A DNA stretch of 64,000 bases from Cognataquiflexum aquatile (GTDB lineage Bacteria; Bacteroidota; Bacteroidia; Cytophagales; Cyclobacteriaceae). The stretch is from NCBI RefSeq assembly GCF_003316845.1, contig NZ_QMIK01000001.1, positions 1,116,001 through 1,180,000 of the forward strand, given 5' to 3'. This document shows, piece by piece, positions 9,751 to 18,963 of this stretch. Under the pieces are notes generated by a model. That model searched no databases, was not told the DNA's origin, and was given only the letters and a program-made list of their open reading frames with translations. A program made the position numbers and the translations under genes. Position 1 is the first letter of the stretch. Every line of letters begins with the position of its first letter.

Positions 9751-11544
9751 CTAAAACTCCTGTGCCTCCACCATTCTTTTAAAACTCTCGGAACTGGAAG
9801 CCAATCCTTCAAAATTATCCATCTGCAAAATTTCCCCTTTATTCAATAGGATTATTTTATCAGCATGCTTTACAGTTGAAAGCCTGTGTGCAATCATAAT
9901 GATAGTTATCTTACCTTTCAGGAATTCCATATTTTGTTTGATCAGCTGTTCGGTTTCTGAATCCAAAGCAGAAGTGGCTTCATCCATCATTAAAAAGTCA
10001 ACCTCCTTATACAATTCTCTGGCAATGGAGAACCTTTGTTTTTGTCCCCCTGACACCATAATCCCATTATTCCCCAATCGGGTATTTTCCACATTTGGCA
10101 ATCCTTTTACAAAATCCACAATGGAGGCCTGTTCCAAAGCTTTCCAAAATTTTCGTTGATTGGCTTCGTTTGGTTCAGCCCAAAAAGTCACATTGTTAAA
10201 AACCGTGTCGTCAAAAATAACCGGGTCTTGGGTGATATAGCCGATTTTCTTTTGGTAGGTGGTTCTGTCAAGATCAACAATTGACTTCCCATCAATTGTG
10301 ATAATTCCACGATCAGGCAATACCAAACCTGAAAGAAGATTCATCAAGGTAGTTTTGCCTGAACCGCTCTCCCCTACCAAGGCAACAGTTTGGTTTTTTT
10401 TGATAGAGAAGGAAATATCATTCAAAATCACCGCTTCCCGATAATGAAACCCAACTCCTTTTAAAACAATTTCATTTTCAAAACCCTTGAAAACTTCCTG
10501 CCCATTATTTTCTTTGCCGGATTCCAATTCTATCAAAAACTCCTGCATATTTTCCAATGAACCGTGATTGGCCAAAAATGCATTCCAGTAATTCTGTAAA
10601 TTCATCAGGTAAGTCAATGCACGATAAAAAAACAAGAGACTCAATAATATCAAATTGATACTTCCCCCAAATACATTGATTTCCAAAATAATGACACCCA
10701 CCACTACCATAATCACCAAAGGCTCTCTAACCCCATTAATAAAAGAACTCAGGATACCAATCCTTTTGAGATAACCCTCTATTTCTAAAACCTTTTCTTT
10801 AAGCTTACCGCTGAAGTCTTTCAATTGACCTGTGGCCTTTAGGTATTTAAAAAAAGCAACCTTTTGGATAAGCAAACCCTGAAATTCGTGGTTACTGTCT
10901 GTTAGTTCTCTGGAAATAGACTTTGTTTTTTTAAATATCCAAGAATATAACAAATTACTCAAACTACCTCCAAGAATTACCAATAGCGTAAACTGCGGAT
11001 TGACAGTAAAAGCCAAACCGGTGTACACCATCACCATAATAAATCCTTGCATTGCAAAAAAATACCCGTTGTAGGCTCCCAATACCTTGTTGACTTCACC
11101 GGAAACCGTATTTTGGATTCGCCCGGAATCAGCCATGACAAAAGATTTGTAATTATAATCTGTCAAAAGGTCAATTTGGGAAAACCTGATTTTCTGTATA
11201 AAATAACGTTGGAGAATTACCTTATAATACCCTTCAATAAACTTCACGATCCCTTTTAAGATAAAAAATACCAGCATTACCAACAATACGGAGGTGATGG
11301 TCAATGAAATATCCAAAGCATCTAATCCATCCAATAAAAAACTTAAATTACCTAGGGCCTCTGAAGATTTTTCTCCACCCCCCATCATTTCCAATAAGGG
11401 TAGAAACATCGCCAAGCCCAATCCGTCCAAAACGGCAACCCCGATACTCAACCCAAAAGAAATAAATATTCTAAAACCTAAAATGGAATAGAAATATAAA
11501 AAGTACTTAAAGGATTGTTTAAACTGTTTTTTTAAAAATTCCAT
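9751..11544 (-). CDS. ABC transporter, fused permease-ATPase (PglK/MsbA-type glycan exporter)
   Basis: A 597-residue half-transporter that works as a dimer in the inner membrane. Residues 1-330 form the exporter permease with about six membrane segments. The ATPase follows: Walker A GESGSGKTT at 391-399, Q-loop TQD near 438-440, signature SGGQ at 498-501, Walker B FLMMDE at about 517-522 and the H-loop histidine in AHRLS near 553. Family members flip lipid-linked oligosaccharide (PglK) or lipid A (MsbA). No Wzx flippase is present in the window, so this is the best flippase candidate for the locus product. Its ATG shares one base with the stop of the methyltransferase upstream. Confidence 0.92.
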   Translation of the reverse strand: MEFLKKQFKQSFKYFLYFYSILGFRIFISFGLSIGVAVLDGLGLAMFLPLLEMMGGGEKSSEALGNLSFLLDGLDALDISLTITSVLLVMLVFFILKGIVKFIEGYYKVILQRYFIQKIRFSQIDLLTDYNYKSFVMADSGRIQNTVSGEVNKVLGAYNGYFFAMQGFIMVMVYTGLAFTVNPQFTLLVILGGSLSNLLYSWIFKKTKSISRELTDSNHEFQGLLIQKVAFFKYLKATGQLKDFSGKLKEKVLEIEGYLKRIGILSSFINGVREPLVIMVVVGVIILEINVFGGSINLILLSLLFFYRALTYLMNLQNYWNAFLANHGSLENMQEFLIELESGKENNGQEVFKGFENEIVLKGVGFHYREAVILNDISFSIKKNQTVALVGESGSGKTTLMNLLSGLVLPDRGIITIDGKSIVDLDRTTYQKKIGYITQDPVIFDDTVFNNVTFWAEPNEANQRKFWKALEQASIVDFVKGLPNVENTRLGNNGIMVSGGQKQRFSIARELYKEVDFLMMDEATSALDSETEQLIKQNMEFLKGKITIIMIAHRLSTVKHADKIILLNKGEILQMDNFEGLASSSESFKRMVEAQEF

Positions 11545-12197
11545 TATAAGTTTTGAATCCTTTGATAAATATAAAAGTCGGAAAAAGAAGTATTGTCTGT
11601 TCCATCAAAAGGATACCTATTCTTAATCGTATTGATCAATTTGAAATCCTTAGCATTCTTCTCAGTCCAGTCAGTAAACTTGCGATGCTTAACATGTGGA
11701 GAATGATTTTTTGGATTTTGATTGGTATTGGAAGAATATATGATGACAAAATTTAAAGAAGAATCAAATAATCGAGTCATATACTCATGGAAAATCCTAT
11801 CCTCAACCAAATGGAAAATCACATCTAAAGACAAGGTCAAATCCGCTTTTTCATTTGCATAGTCATCTGTCAATTTGAATTCTTTTGTTTGATCCCCATG
11901 AAAAATTGATTTACAAATCCCTAAGGCTGTGGTAGAAACATCAAATCCGGTATATTTTAGGTAATTCATCAATTTTAATTGGTTACCATCACCACATCCA
12001 AATTCAATAACTGAATTGATATTCTCCTTATCAATAAAACCGTTAATTACATCTGCTTTAAATTCTGCCAAATGATTATAAGAACCGGGACCTGAATTGC
12101 CTCCCTTTTGGTATCTTTTTTTCCAATATTCATTCGAGTTTTTAAATAAAAACATTTTACTTATCCACCTTTTAATTCGATTTAATTTTTTATTCAT
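11544..12197 (-). CDS. Class I SAM-dependent methyltransferase
   Basis: A 217-residue methyltransferase. SVIEFGCGDGNQLKL at about residues 62-76 is motif I (SAM binding), GFDVSTTALGICK follows with the acidic motif II residue, and DLTLSLDVIFHLVED is motif IV. The N-terminal WKKRYQKGGNSGPGSY is typical of short sugar- or lipid-directed methyltransferases in polysaccharide clusters. The stop and the next start share one base (translational coupling with the ABC transporter). The acceptor, a sugar or a chain end, cannot be told from sequence. Confidence 0.85.
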   Translation of the reverse strand: MNKKLNRIKRWISKMFLFKNSNEYWKKRYQKGGNSGPGSYNHLAEFKADVINGFIDKENINSVIEFGCGDGNQLKLMNYLKYTGFDVSTTALGICKSIFHGDQTKEFKLTDDYANEKADLTLSLDVIFHLVEDRIFHEYMTRLFDSSLNFVIIYSSNTNQNPKNHSPHVKHRKFTDWTEKNAKDFKLINTIKNRYPFDGTDNTSFSDFYIYQRIQNL

Positions 12198-12231
12198 TGT
12201 TATTTTCTTTTGGTGAGTGAATCAGTTTCAA

Positions 12232-12852
12232 TTAATTTTTATTTTTTATTATTCTGCCCGGAACACCTACCATGGTGACATTGTCCGGGACATCTTTGGT
12301 AATTACAGACCCTGCCCCGATAATGACAAGGTTTCCGATCTTGATTTTAGGTAGGATGGTGGCATTGGCCCCTATCCTGGTTTGGTTCCCTATTTTGGCA
12401 GCTCCCAGAATAACCGCCCTTGGACTGATTTCACAAAACTCCCCGACCTGCACCTCGTGGTGTACCTGCGCACCGGTATTGACCAAGGTACCTTTTCCGA
12501 CTAGTACTTGAGACCCTATAAAGCAATGGTTGAAAATATCCGCCCCTTCAAATTGCGCAAAAGGGCTGATCGTATTTTGGAATCCCAAGAGGTTGACCAT
12601 GCTTCCTCCTGCCCTGATAAACTTTTCATAAAACAGCACCCTATACCTTGGATTGCCTACCGCCAGGATAAACCTTGGGTCTTTGGCAAAATGGCTTTCA
12701 ACCCTGTTGAATTCCCTGATGATGGCATACTTCTGAAGTACCATTTGCTCAGTAGTGATATCATCAAAAAATTCTAATAGATCCGGAAGAGCTTTTTGGG
12801 CAAGGATATCAAAACATTCTAAGGCATGTCCGCCTGCGCCTGCTACCAACAT
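12232..12852 (-). CDS. PglD/NeuD-type sugar N- or O-acetyltransferase
   Basis: A 206-residue protein with the two-part layout of this family: a short Rossmann-like N-terminal domain (MLVAGAGGHALECFDIL) and a C-terminal left-handed beta-helix of hexapeptide repeats from about residue 100 to 200 (GSQVLVGKGTLVNTG, ISPRAVILGAAKIGN, IGANATILPKIKIGN, VGVPGRII). The catalytic-site histidine pair of the family lies in NTGAQVHHEVQVG. Enzymes of this type acetylate the amino group made by a DegT aminotransferase, and the DegT gene lies directly upstream, three bases away. The sugar product is therefore likely an N-acetylated amino-deoxyhexose. Confidence 0.88.
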   Translation of the reverse strand: MLVAGAGGHALECFDILAQKALPDLLEFFDDITTEQMVLQKYAIIREFNRVESHFAKDPRFILAVGNPRYRVLFYEKFIRAGGSMVNLLGFQNTISPFAQFEGADIFNHCFIGSQVLVGKGTLVNTGAQVHHEVQVGEFCEISPRAVILGAAKIGNQTRIGANATILPKIKIGNLVIIGAGSVITKDVPDNVTMVGVPGRIIKNKN

Positions 12853-12855
12853 ATC

Positions 12856-13932
12856 TTAATTATTTTGGACACGGAGCAAAATCCTGGCAATCATTTTCTG
12901 TTCCTCTTTGCTAAGGCCATGATACAAGGGAAGACACAACACCCTACTGCTGATACTGTCAGACACAGGCGTCTCACCCGAGGTATAATCCAAGTGATTC
13001 AATCCCGGGAAGAAATACCTCCTTGCCCCGATCTCATGATCTGAAAGCATTGCCATGCTTTTCTCTAGCTGAACTTCATTTTCAAAAATGATGGGGAAAT
13101 AGGCATAGTTATAGGATTCGATACCTGCTATATCCAAAAACTTCACCTTCATTCCTTTGAGGATGTCAAGGTAATGGTGAAACTGAAACTTCCTAGCGGC
13201 AAGGATCTCAGACAGATAGTCAAGGTTTACCAATCCCATGGCAGCATGGAATTCAGAGTTTTTTCCGTTGATGCCGACACCATTGAATTTTAAAAAACCA
13301 TCATGACCAAAGTTCCTGAGGTAGGACATCCGCTTGAGCAACTCAGGATCCTTGGTGAATACACCTCCCCCTTCTATGCTATGGAATACTTTGGTGGCAT
13401 GAAAACTGCAGGTACTGATGTCTCCATATTCAAAAATGGAGCGTCCTTTGATTTTCACCCCAAAAGCATGTGCCCCATCATAGATCACTTTGAGGTGGTG
13501 CTTTTTTGCGATTTTCTCAATGGCTTCCACATCACAGGGAGTTCCGTACACATGGGTAGCCAAGATCGCAGAGGTCAATGGGGTGATGGCTTCCTCTATT
13601 TTGGAAGGATCAATATTCAGCGTCTTGGGATCAATGTCTACAAACACAGGCGTACAGCCTTCCCAAACAATGCTACTCGTAGTGGCGACATAGGAGAAAG
13701 GTGTGGTGATGATTTCACCGGTTAAGCCAAGAGCTTTGATAGCGATCTGAATGGCGATCGTGCCATTATTGGTGAAAAGCAGGTGATTTACATCCAGGTG
13801 GCTCTTCAGCTTAAGCTCCAGTTCATTGACCAACGGACCGTTGTTGGTGAGCCAATTACGCTCCCAAATTCCGTCCAGGTAGCGGTTGTATTCCTCCTTA
13901 GGAGGCAGAAAAGGTTTGGTTACAGGTATCAA
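12856..13932 (-). CDS. DegT/DnrJ/EryC1/StrS family PLP-dependent sugar aminotransferase
   Basis: A 358-residue aminotransferase. The PLP Schiff-base lysine is K181 in SFHATKVFHSIEGGG, the pyridine-nitrogen aspartate is D152 in YDGAHAFG, and WLTNNGPLVNELE begins the domain as in the family. SFHATK...EGG is typical of VioA/FdtB-like enzymes that aminate dTDP-4-keto- or 3-keto-6-deoxyhexoses with glutamate. It pairs with the acetyltransferase three bases downstream. Whether position 3 or 4 is aminated is open: the ketoisomerase-like gene at 18.5 kb would argue for position 3, the PglD-like partner for position 4. Confidence 0.9.
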   Translation of the reverse strand: MIPVTKPFLPPKEEYNRYLDGIWERNWLTNNGPLVNELELKLKSHLDVNHLLFTNNGTIAIQIAIKALGLTGEIITTPFSYVATTSSIVWEGCTPVFVDIDPKTLNIDPSKIEEAITPLTSAILATHVYGTPCDVEAIEKIAKKHHLKVIYDGAHAFGVKIKGRSIFEYGDISTCSFHATKVFHSIEGGGVFTKDPELLKRMSYLRNFGHDGFLKFNGVGINGKNSEFHAAMGLVNLDYLSEILAARKFQFHHYLDILKGMKVKFLDIAGIESYNYAYFPIIFENEVQLEKSMAMLSDHEIGARRYFFPGLNHLDYTSGETPVSDSISSRVLCLPLYHGLSKEEQKMIARILLRVQNN

Positions 13933-13944
13933 ATTGAAAATGTT

Positions 13945-15174
13945 TTAAAACTTGGGTAAAAAGGAATTTTCTAAATTATCGGTTACAAAATGCAGTTTTG
14001 GCTTTTTTTCATTTTCGGCAAATAAATGGCTTATACCAAGACCTGCCGGAATCAATATCACAGGCAGTACCGGAATCAAAAACCGGCCATCCCAGTCTTC
14101 CGTCATGATCCCTACTATCATGGCGTGAAAGAGGATATACACCATCACAAACACTGATTCTTCTCCTGTCACTGTTTTTTTGCGGATCGCCTTCATAGCA
14201 AAATAATAAACCGGGATCAGGTAAATTAAAGAAAACAAGTTGTGCCATGTAGACCAAAATGGACGGATATGGAAAAGGAAAAGGAAAATTTTGGAGAGGA
14301 ATAACGTGCCCCAATAAATCGGGTTAAACAGAACAAAAAGAAATAGGCGGACCAAAGGAGAATGTTGGGCATCCGGAATGTATAAAGTATCAGGCCTTGC
14401 CACAGTAAGTAATTCATAATGGGGACTGTTCTTATACTGAAACATCCCAAAAATAACATCCCCTCTGATATACTCATTCATAAAACTAAATGTGGTCAGC
14501 ATTTTATTTCCCAACAAAAAAAGTGGAATCAATAAACCCAAGCCCAAGCAGATCTTGAGGACGGGTCGATGGATGCTTGCAAAAATTCTATAAATCCAAT
14601 AGGAAATGATCGCTGCTAACAACACGATTCCGGTTGGTTTTGCAAATAGGGTCAAAACCAAAACAAGGGTCCCGAGAATGATATTGGCGGGGGTAATTTC
14701 ATTTTTGTACCATTTGACAAGGAAATAGAGGGAAATACAAGTCATGCTGACAAAGAAGGACTCACAGAGGATGTAATAATTGTAGATACTGATCTCAAAA
14801 AACAACATATAAAGAAAGCCCGTAAGAAAGGCTGCTACAGGATTCTTAAATAGCTTTAAGGAGGTTAAGTAAATCGCAACCAATGCCCCCAAACTTAACA
14901 AAACCTGGGAGATGATGACCATTTCCATTGAATCGTGAACCATCCTCACCAAAATCATAAACAAGGGGTAGCTTATGTACCAGAACTCATGAGGATCAAA
15001 AAAAAATCCCATTTCCATTATTCGATCTGCATATCCCAAATATCTTGGAGAGTCATCGACTACTTTAATTCCAAGCTTTAAAAACAACAAAGAATTAAGA
15101 ATGGTAAAAAGAATTACAAAAACCAATAAACTCCATCTGGTTGAGTTTAAAACTTTAATTAAAACCTCCTTCAT
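13945..15174 (-). CDS. Polytopic GT-C-like membrane protein
   Basis: A 409-residue protein with about ten hydrophobic segments. After the first membrane segment comes an acidic loop, GIKVVDDSPRYLGYAD (about residues 35-50), the place where GT-C glycosyltransferases such as the ArnT/PMT group carry the catalytic aspartate. WYISYPLF and FNPIYWGTLFL are shared with its neighbour 15254-16426, so the two are paralogs. Function as a polyprenyl-phosphate-sugar-dependent transferase on the periplasmic side is inference. Twelve bases separate it from the DegT gene. Confidence 0.78.
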   Translation of the reverse strand: MKEVLIKVLNSTRWSLLVFVILFTILNSLLFLKLGIKVVDDSPRYLGYADRIMEMGFFFDPHEFWYISYPLFMILVRMVHDSMEMVIISQVLLSLGALVAIYLTSLKLFKNPVAAFLTGFLYMLFFEISIYNYYILCESFFVSMTCISLYFLVKWYKNEITPANIILGTLVLVLTLFAKPTGIVLLAAIISYWIYRIFASIHRPVLKICLGLGLLIPLFLLGNKMLTTFSFMNEYIRGDVIFGMFQYKNSPHYELLTVARPDTLYIPDAQHSPLVRLFLFVLFNPIYWGTLFLSKIFLFLFHIRPFWSTWHNLFSLIYLIPVYYFAMKAIRKKTVTGEESVFVMVYILFHAMIVGIMTEDWDGRFLIPVLPVILIPAGLGISHLFAENEKKPKLHFVTDNLENSFLPKF

Positions 15175-15253
15175 TTAAAATAGATTGAGATATTTAATCT
15201 GTAAGTTTTACTAGTGCCCAAAATATCCATCAATATCTAAATATCTATAAATA

Positions 15254-16426
15254 TCAAAGTACAAGTTTATCTACCATATTTTTATTTTGTCCGACTTTCC
15301 TACTTATTACATTCCCTCCTACCAAAAACACCAAAGGCAATACCGGCATCAAAAATCGGGAATTCCAGTTATCAGATAGAAGTGCCACACTCAGTGCAGA
15401 ACATCCAATCAGAGTCAGGGAAAAAATCTTGGGAAACCTTCCCAAGGAATTTCCCCTTATCGCTTGAAAAAAAGCAAAATACATGGGAATTAAAGCGCAA
15501 AGGGCAATAATATTATGTACCCAAGAATAATAGGGCCGCACATACATCAGGTAATAAAATAACTTTGTCCCAAATAGCTGAAGCGAATACAGGGGATTGA
15601 AAATCCAGAGATAAATCATCTTACCCAAAGGACTCCAATCTACCGCAGGTAAGGATAAATCGTTCGGCACTGTAAGCATCAGTGAGGAAGCATAATCCAT
15701 ATGGGCCATCTTATGGATATTATAGACCACTTCCCCATTTTGGTAAGCTTCTACAATCCCAAAAGTCCCTAACATTTGATTCACCAAGACCAGCAAGCCC
15801 ACAATCAGCGTAGTAGAAAATGCGAGTTTCCAACCCAAAGTAGAAATCCTTTTCCATGCGAATGCGATGGCTACAGCCACCAAGCCCGCCAATAAAGCCA
15901 CCCCAGTTGGTTTGACCATGATCGCCCAAATCATGACAAGGATTGCCAAAATCCCCTGAAAAGTATCCAGCTTACCCCGATAAGCTTGGGAAAGAAAGAA
16001 AAAACTGATACAATACAGACTGATCATCAATGATTCCGCATACAAGAAAAGATTCCAAAAAGAGATCATGATGAATCCCAAAAACCAGATACAGGTCAGC
16101 AGCGCAGCTTTGGGATTTTGATAAAGGTTGATAGAAGCAAAATACATGGCAATCAAAGCAGCGTAAGCGAATACGTATTGGAAAACCACAATGCCTTCAA
16201 ATCCCGGTATGATGCTGTTTGCCCCAAGGATAAACAGCACGTAACCAATATACCAAAACAGATGAGGTTTGAAGAACATGCCGTTTTCCTTGATTTCATC
16301 AGCGTATTGCAGATATCCCCAAGTATCATCATCCGTCATAATCCCCATTTTCCAAAACCACAACCCATTCACCAAAACAAAAATCCCTGTCAGTATGGAA
16401 AGGTGGATAAAGTGAGTTTTGGTCAT
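15254..16426 (-). CDS. Polytopic GT-C-like membrane protein (paralog of next gene)
   Basis: A 390-residue membrane protein with about ten hydrophobic segments. The first loop, GIMTDDDTWGYLQYAD, matches GIKVVDDSPRYLGYAD of the downstream gene, and WYIGYVLFI and FNPLYSLQLFGTKLF also align, showing an old tandem duplication. The cluster of aspartates after the first membrane span is as in GT-C enzymes. The C-terminal NWNSRFLMPVLPLVFL is typical of large membrane glycosyltransferases. An 80-base spacer rich in AATATC words separates the paralogs. Substrate unknown. Confidence 0.78.
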   Translation of the reverse strand: MTKTHFIHLSILTGIFVLVNGLWFWKMGIMTDDDTWGYLQYADEIKENGMFFKPHLFWYIGYVLFILGANSIIPGFEGIVVFQYVFAYAALIAMYFASINLYQNPKAALLTCIWFLGFIMISFWNLFLYAESLMISLYCISFFFLSQAYRGKLDTFQGILAILVMIWAIMVKPTGVALLAGLVAVAIAFAWKRISTLGWKLAFSTTLIVGLLVLVNQMLGTFGIVEAYQNGEVVYNIHKMAHMDYASSLMLTVPNDLSLPAVDWSPLGKMIYLWIFNPLYSLQLFGTKLFYYLMYVRPYYSWVHNIIALCALIPMYFAFFQAIRGNSLGRFPKIFSLTLIGCSALSVALLSDNWNSRFLMPVLPLVFLVGGNVISRKVGQNKNMVDKLVL

Positions 16427-16763
16427 TTTAAAAAAGTTTCAATCCATTTCTCATCGTTTCATTGCCTAAATAAACCTCGCTCTGATGTTTTTAACCCCCT
16501 TGATCAGAAATGGCAGCTTATATACTTCTATTCTTGTAAAATAATTGGTTTAGGTCCACAACTTCCATTAAATCCTATAATCCCATTAAATCCCTCCAAA
16601 GGACTTTCGAAATCAAAAAGATTTTGTTCACTTAAGAATGTAAGAATCATCCTTAAAAATAATTTCATCAAAAGAAAGGAGAACATCGCATGAAAAATTC
16701 TAATAAAGAGTAACGAACTGTCAAGCCTAATAATTTTTATACACTAATTTATAAAACACCAAT
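16427..16763. other. Intergenic gap, no gene recognised
   Basis: A 337-base A+T-rich gap inside the polysaccharide locus. It holds two copies of an AATCCTATAATCCCATTAAA-like word around 16560-16590 but no open frame with codon-like composition on the minus strand and no convincing promoter. It could be the remains of a deleted gene. Confidence 0.4.
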
Positions 16764-17708
16764 TCACAATTCGCTTTCCCAAGAAGGTGTGGAATATTCC
16801 GATGCTCCCCAACTTTTTTTCCATTTAACCAATCCCTGATTTGGTAGACCATTGATTGGGTTTGTGGAAACACCCATTGACAAGTATTTGTAATTTGGCG
16901 CTGACTTTTCAATAATTATATAAAAAAGCAAGTCAAGCGCACTATGGGATTTTCCGTCTTCGGTTGCCCCTATATACTGTACATGTAATACATCTCCGTG
17001 TGAAAAAGTAAGGCATCCACCAAGCATATTGTCATCTTTAAAGACAGCCCATAATTGAATTTTCCCAGGAAAGCTTTTATGTAAAAATGAAATTTCTTCT
17101 AAAGTATGTGTGGGGTTGGCATTGAATCTTGATCGAAGGTTTGGAATGAGGATATTCTCCCAAAAGAATGCCAAATCGGAGGAATAATTGACCCTGAGAT
17201 GATGCTTTTCTGCTTTTTTTTTACCCCAAATTTTCCCCCTGTCTTTTATGCTTATTGGTAATGAAACTGTTTGATAGACTTTTTCTTGAATGGGTAAAAA
17301 ATTACAGGAGGCTAAAACACCTTGCATTTCGTAGTAGGCTAGACTGTTTTTCCAATAAAATACGGGTGCTAAATGGATTTGAATGGATGTGGAATTTAAT
17401 GCTTTGAAATATAATTTTAACTCAGTGATAATTTCCTGAATTATCGTAGGCTTCAAAGCTTTTAAAAATATTGGTCCACCAAATGTCAATCCTCTATGAC
17501 TAAAAATCTTACCATTTTGGATTTCTGCAGGGAAGACCGCCACAAGGTTGTCCTCAAGAAATATACATGCCGAGCAATCCACAAATCTATCTTGATGGTA
17601 TTGCATATAATTTCTAAAATGAATGAGGGAAGCATTGATGCTGTTTTCAATTAAATTATCCCAATCTTTTTGCAATTCTTGAATATAGGGTAAAATCCTA
17701 ATCTGCAT
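16764..17708 (-). CDS. FemAB/GNAT-fold acyltransferase-like protein
   Basis: A 314-residue protein with the layout of FemAB-like proteins of exopolysaccharide clusters: WDNLIENSINASLIHFRNYM at the N-terminus (tandem GNAT fold), FSHRGLTFGGPIF, and a C-terminal LDLLFYIIIEKSAPNYKYLSMG and GLPNQGLVKWKKSWGA. It is a clear paralog of the protein at 21132-22064, which shares HxRNxMxYHxDRFxD, LSHxGLTFGG and GLVxWK. Such proteins transfer aminoacyl or acyl groups to cell-wall or glycan substrates, or have lost that activity. It ends a three-gene set with FkbM and the ketoisomerase-like gene upstream; three bases lie before its start. Confidence 0.8.
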   Translation of the reverse strand: MQIRILPYIQELQKDWDNLIENSINASLIHFRNYMQYHQDRFVDCSACIFLEDNLVAVFPAEIQNGKIFSHRGLTFGGPIFLKALKPTIIQEIITELKLYFKALNSTSIQIHLAPVFYWKNSLAYYEMQGVLASCNFLPIQEKVYQTVSLPISIKDRGKIWGKKKAEKHHLRVNYSSDLAFFWENILIPNLRSRFNANPTHTLEEISFLHKSFPGKIQLWAVFKDDNMLGGCLTFSHGDVLHVQYIGATEDGKSHSALDLLFYIIIEKSAPNYKYLSMGVSTNPINGLPNQGLVKWKKSWGASEYSTPSWESEL

Positions 17709-17711
17709 TGG

Positions 17712-18548
17712 TCAGGAAATGATCAATGGAATTTTTTTGAAATATAGGTTCTTCAAAATCCAACCCTCCAACCTATAACCGATTTGATCCATATAGTGTA
17801 GAAGCGAAACCCCATCACTATTACCTATTTCCCAGTTTTCCTCTTCGATGATTACCCATTGTGGCTGAAATAGCTTCCAATCCATCCCATAAAGTACTTC
17901 TCTGTCATGTTCCTCAGCATCTATGATAAGAAGATCAAATTCCTTAGGAACATTATTTTCTTTTAAAAGTTTTGCCAATGTGATGGTGGGAAGATTAATT
18001 TCATTTACTTTCAAACCTTCAGTTTGATACTGTGCCACGACTTTTTTATCGATGGAGGATAGCACATCATTTTGGACAAGGTAGAAAACGCTTTCTCCTT
18101 CCTTATTTGAAATCAAGGCAGTGATTGCTATATCCCTTGGCCTTATTTTTTGATGAAGTCTTTTAAACTTTGGATTGGCATCTATGCAAATACCTTTCCA
18201 CCCTTTTCTATATAACGAATATGTATTGGATAAAAATTTAGGATGGTTAGACCCAACTTCCACATAATATCCAATTTCCGAAACATTTTTCTTTATAAAA
18301 CTTTCTATGATTCTGTCCTCCCCTGTGAAGGCAAATGAATATTTTAAGCTTCTTCCTAAAAGTAATCTATTGAGGGAAGATAAAATCACAGAAATAGTAT
18401 GGAAAAAGGAGTAAAAGGGTGATCTCCATGTAAAAAACTGAAAAAAGGAAAATTGCACCTCTTTGATCACTACCCCAAACAAAGTAAACCAAGCCCTATT
18501 GTATGCTGAGCCGTAGAGGTAAGGGAACAAAAATCCAGGAATTTTCAA
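17712..18548 (-). CDS. FkbM family SAM-dependent methyltransferase
   Basis: A 278-residue protein. The N-terminal 75 residues are hydrophobic or basic and may associate with the membrane. The FkbM domain follows: IGYYVEVGSNHPKFLSN (SAM motif I, about residues 91-107), YRKGWKGICIDANPKF (motif II with the acidic ribose-binding residue), and FDLLIIDAEEHDREVLYGMD, the family D-x-EG/EE-H-like segment. FkbM enzymes O-methylate hydroxyls of sugars or polyketides, so a methylated sugar in the glycan is likely. It lies seven bases after the ketoisomerase-like gene. Confidence 0.88.
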   Translation of the reverse strand: MKIPGFLFPYLYGSAYNRAWFTLFGVVIKEVQFSFFQFFTWRSPFYSFFHTISVILSSLNRLLLGRSLKYSFAFTGEDRIIESFIKKNVSEIGYYVEVGSNHPKFLSNTYSLYRKGWKGICIDANPKFKRLHQKIRPRDIAITALISNKEGESVFYLVQNDVLSSIDKKVVAQYQTEGLKVNEINLPTITLAKLLKENNVPKEFDLLIIDAEEHDREVLYGMDWKLFQPQWVIIEEENWEIGNSDGVSLLHYMDQIGYRLEGWILKNLYFKKIPLIIS

Positions 18549-18555
18549 ATGAAAT

Positions 18556-18963
18556 TTAAGATTTTAGTCTTATATATTGGTCATAATCTTTGATATAATC
18601 TGATGCATCATACTTTTCGGAGCAAATAACCAGGCATATTGCTTCCGGAGAGAAATCATGAACAATCCTCCAGGTCTTTTCAGGGATATAGAGACCTTCA
18701 GAGGAGGAATTAACGAGAAATGTCTTTTTATCAACACCATCATCAACCGTGACTGAAAATGATCCTGAGATTGCGATCATTACCTGTCGGTTTTTCAGGT
18801 TGGCATGATTCCCACGTGTCTCGCAGGGTTTCACACCGGTTAAATAATAAATCCTTTGAATTGGAAATTGGATTTCTATTCCTTGGTTGGCGACTACAAG
18901 GCGACTAGAATCAAGTTGGGAAGCTTTAAAGGGTATGTATTTACAAAGAGATATCTTGGTCAT
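18556..18963 (-). CDS. FdtA/QdtA-like cupin, dTDP-4-keto-6-deoxyhexose 3,4-ketoisomerase family
   Basis: A 135-residue single-domain cupin. IQFPIQRIYYLTGV, ETRGNHANLKNRQVMIAISG, VTVDDG, GLYIPEKTWRIVHDFS and SEKYDASDYIKDYDQYI follow the FdtA/QdtA/WxcM order exactly. FdtA and QdtA convert dTDP-4-keto-6-deoxyglucose to the 3-keto sugar ahead of a DegT aminotransferase. In those enzymes the motif is RGxHAHK with two active-site histidines; here H53 is kept but the second is N55 (RGNHANLK), so activity may be changed or lost. It is the first minus-strand gene after promoter copy 1 and heads the FkbM-FemAB set. Confidence 0.8.
   Translation of the reverse strand: MTKISLCKYIPFKASQLDSSRLVVANQGIEIQFPIQRIYYLTGVKPCETRGNHANLKNRQVMIAISGSFSVTVDDGVDKKTFLVNSSSEGLYIPEKTWRIVHDFSPEAICLVICSEKYDASDYIKDYDQYIRLKS

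Noticed and set aside
13303-13725. Plus-strand frame antisense to the DegT gene
   Set aside because: Shadow of a well-conserved aminotransferase gene with intact motifs on the minus strand.
16118-16693. Plus-strand frame of 191 codons
   Set aside because: Largely antisense to the clear membrane protein gene 15254-16426 and without protein-like features beyond it.
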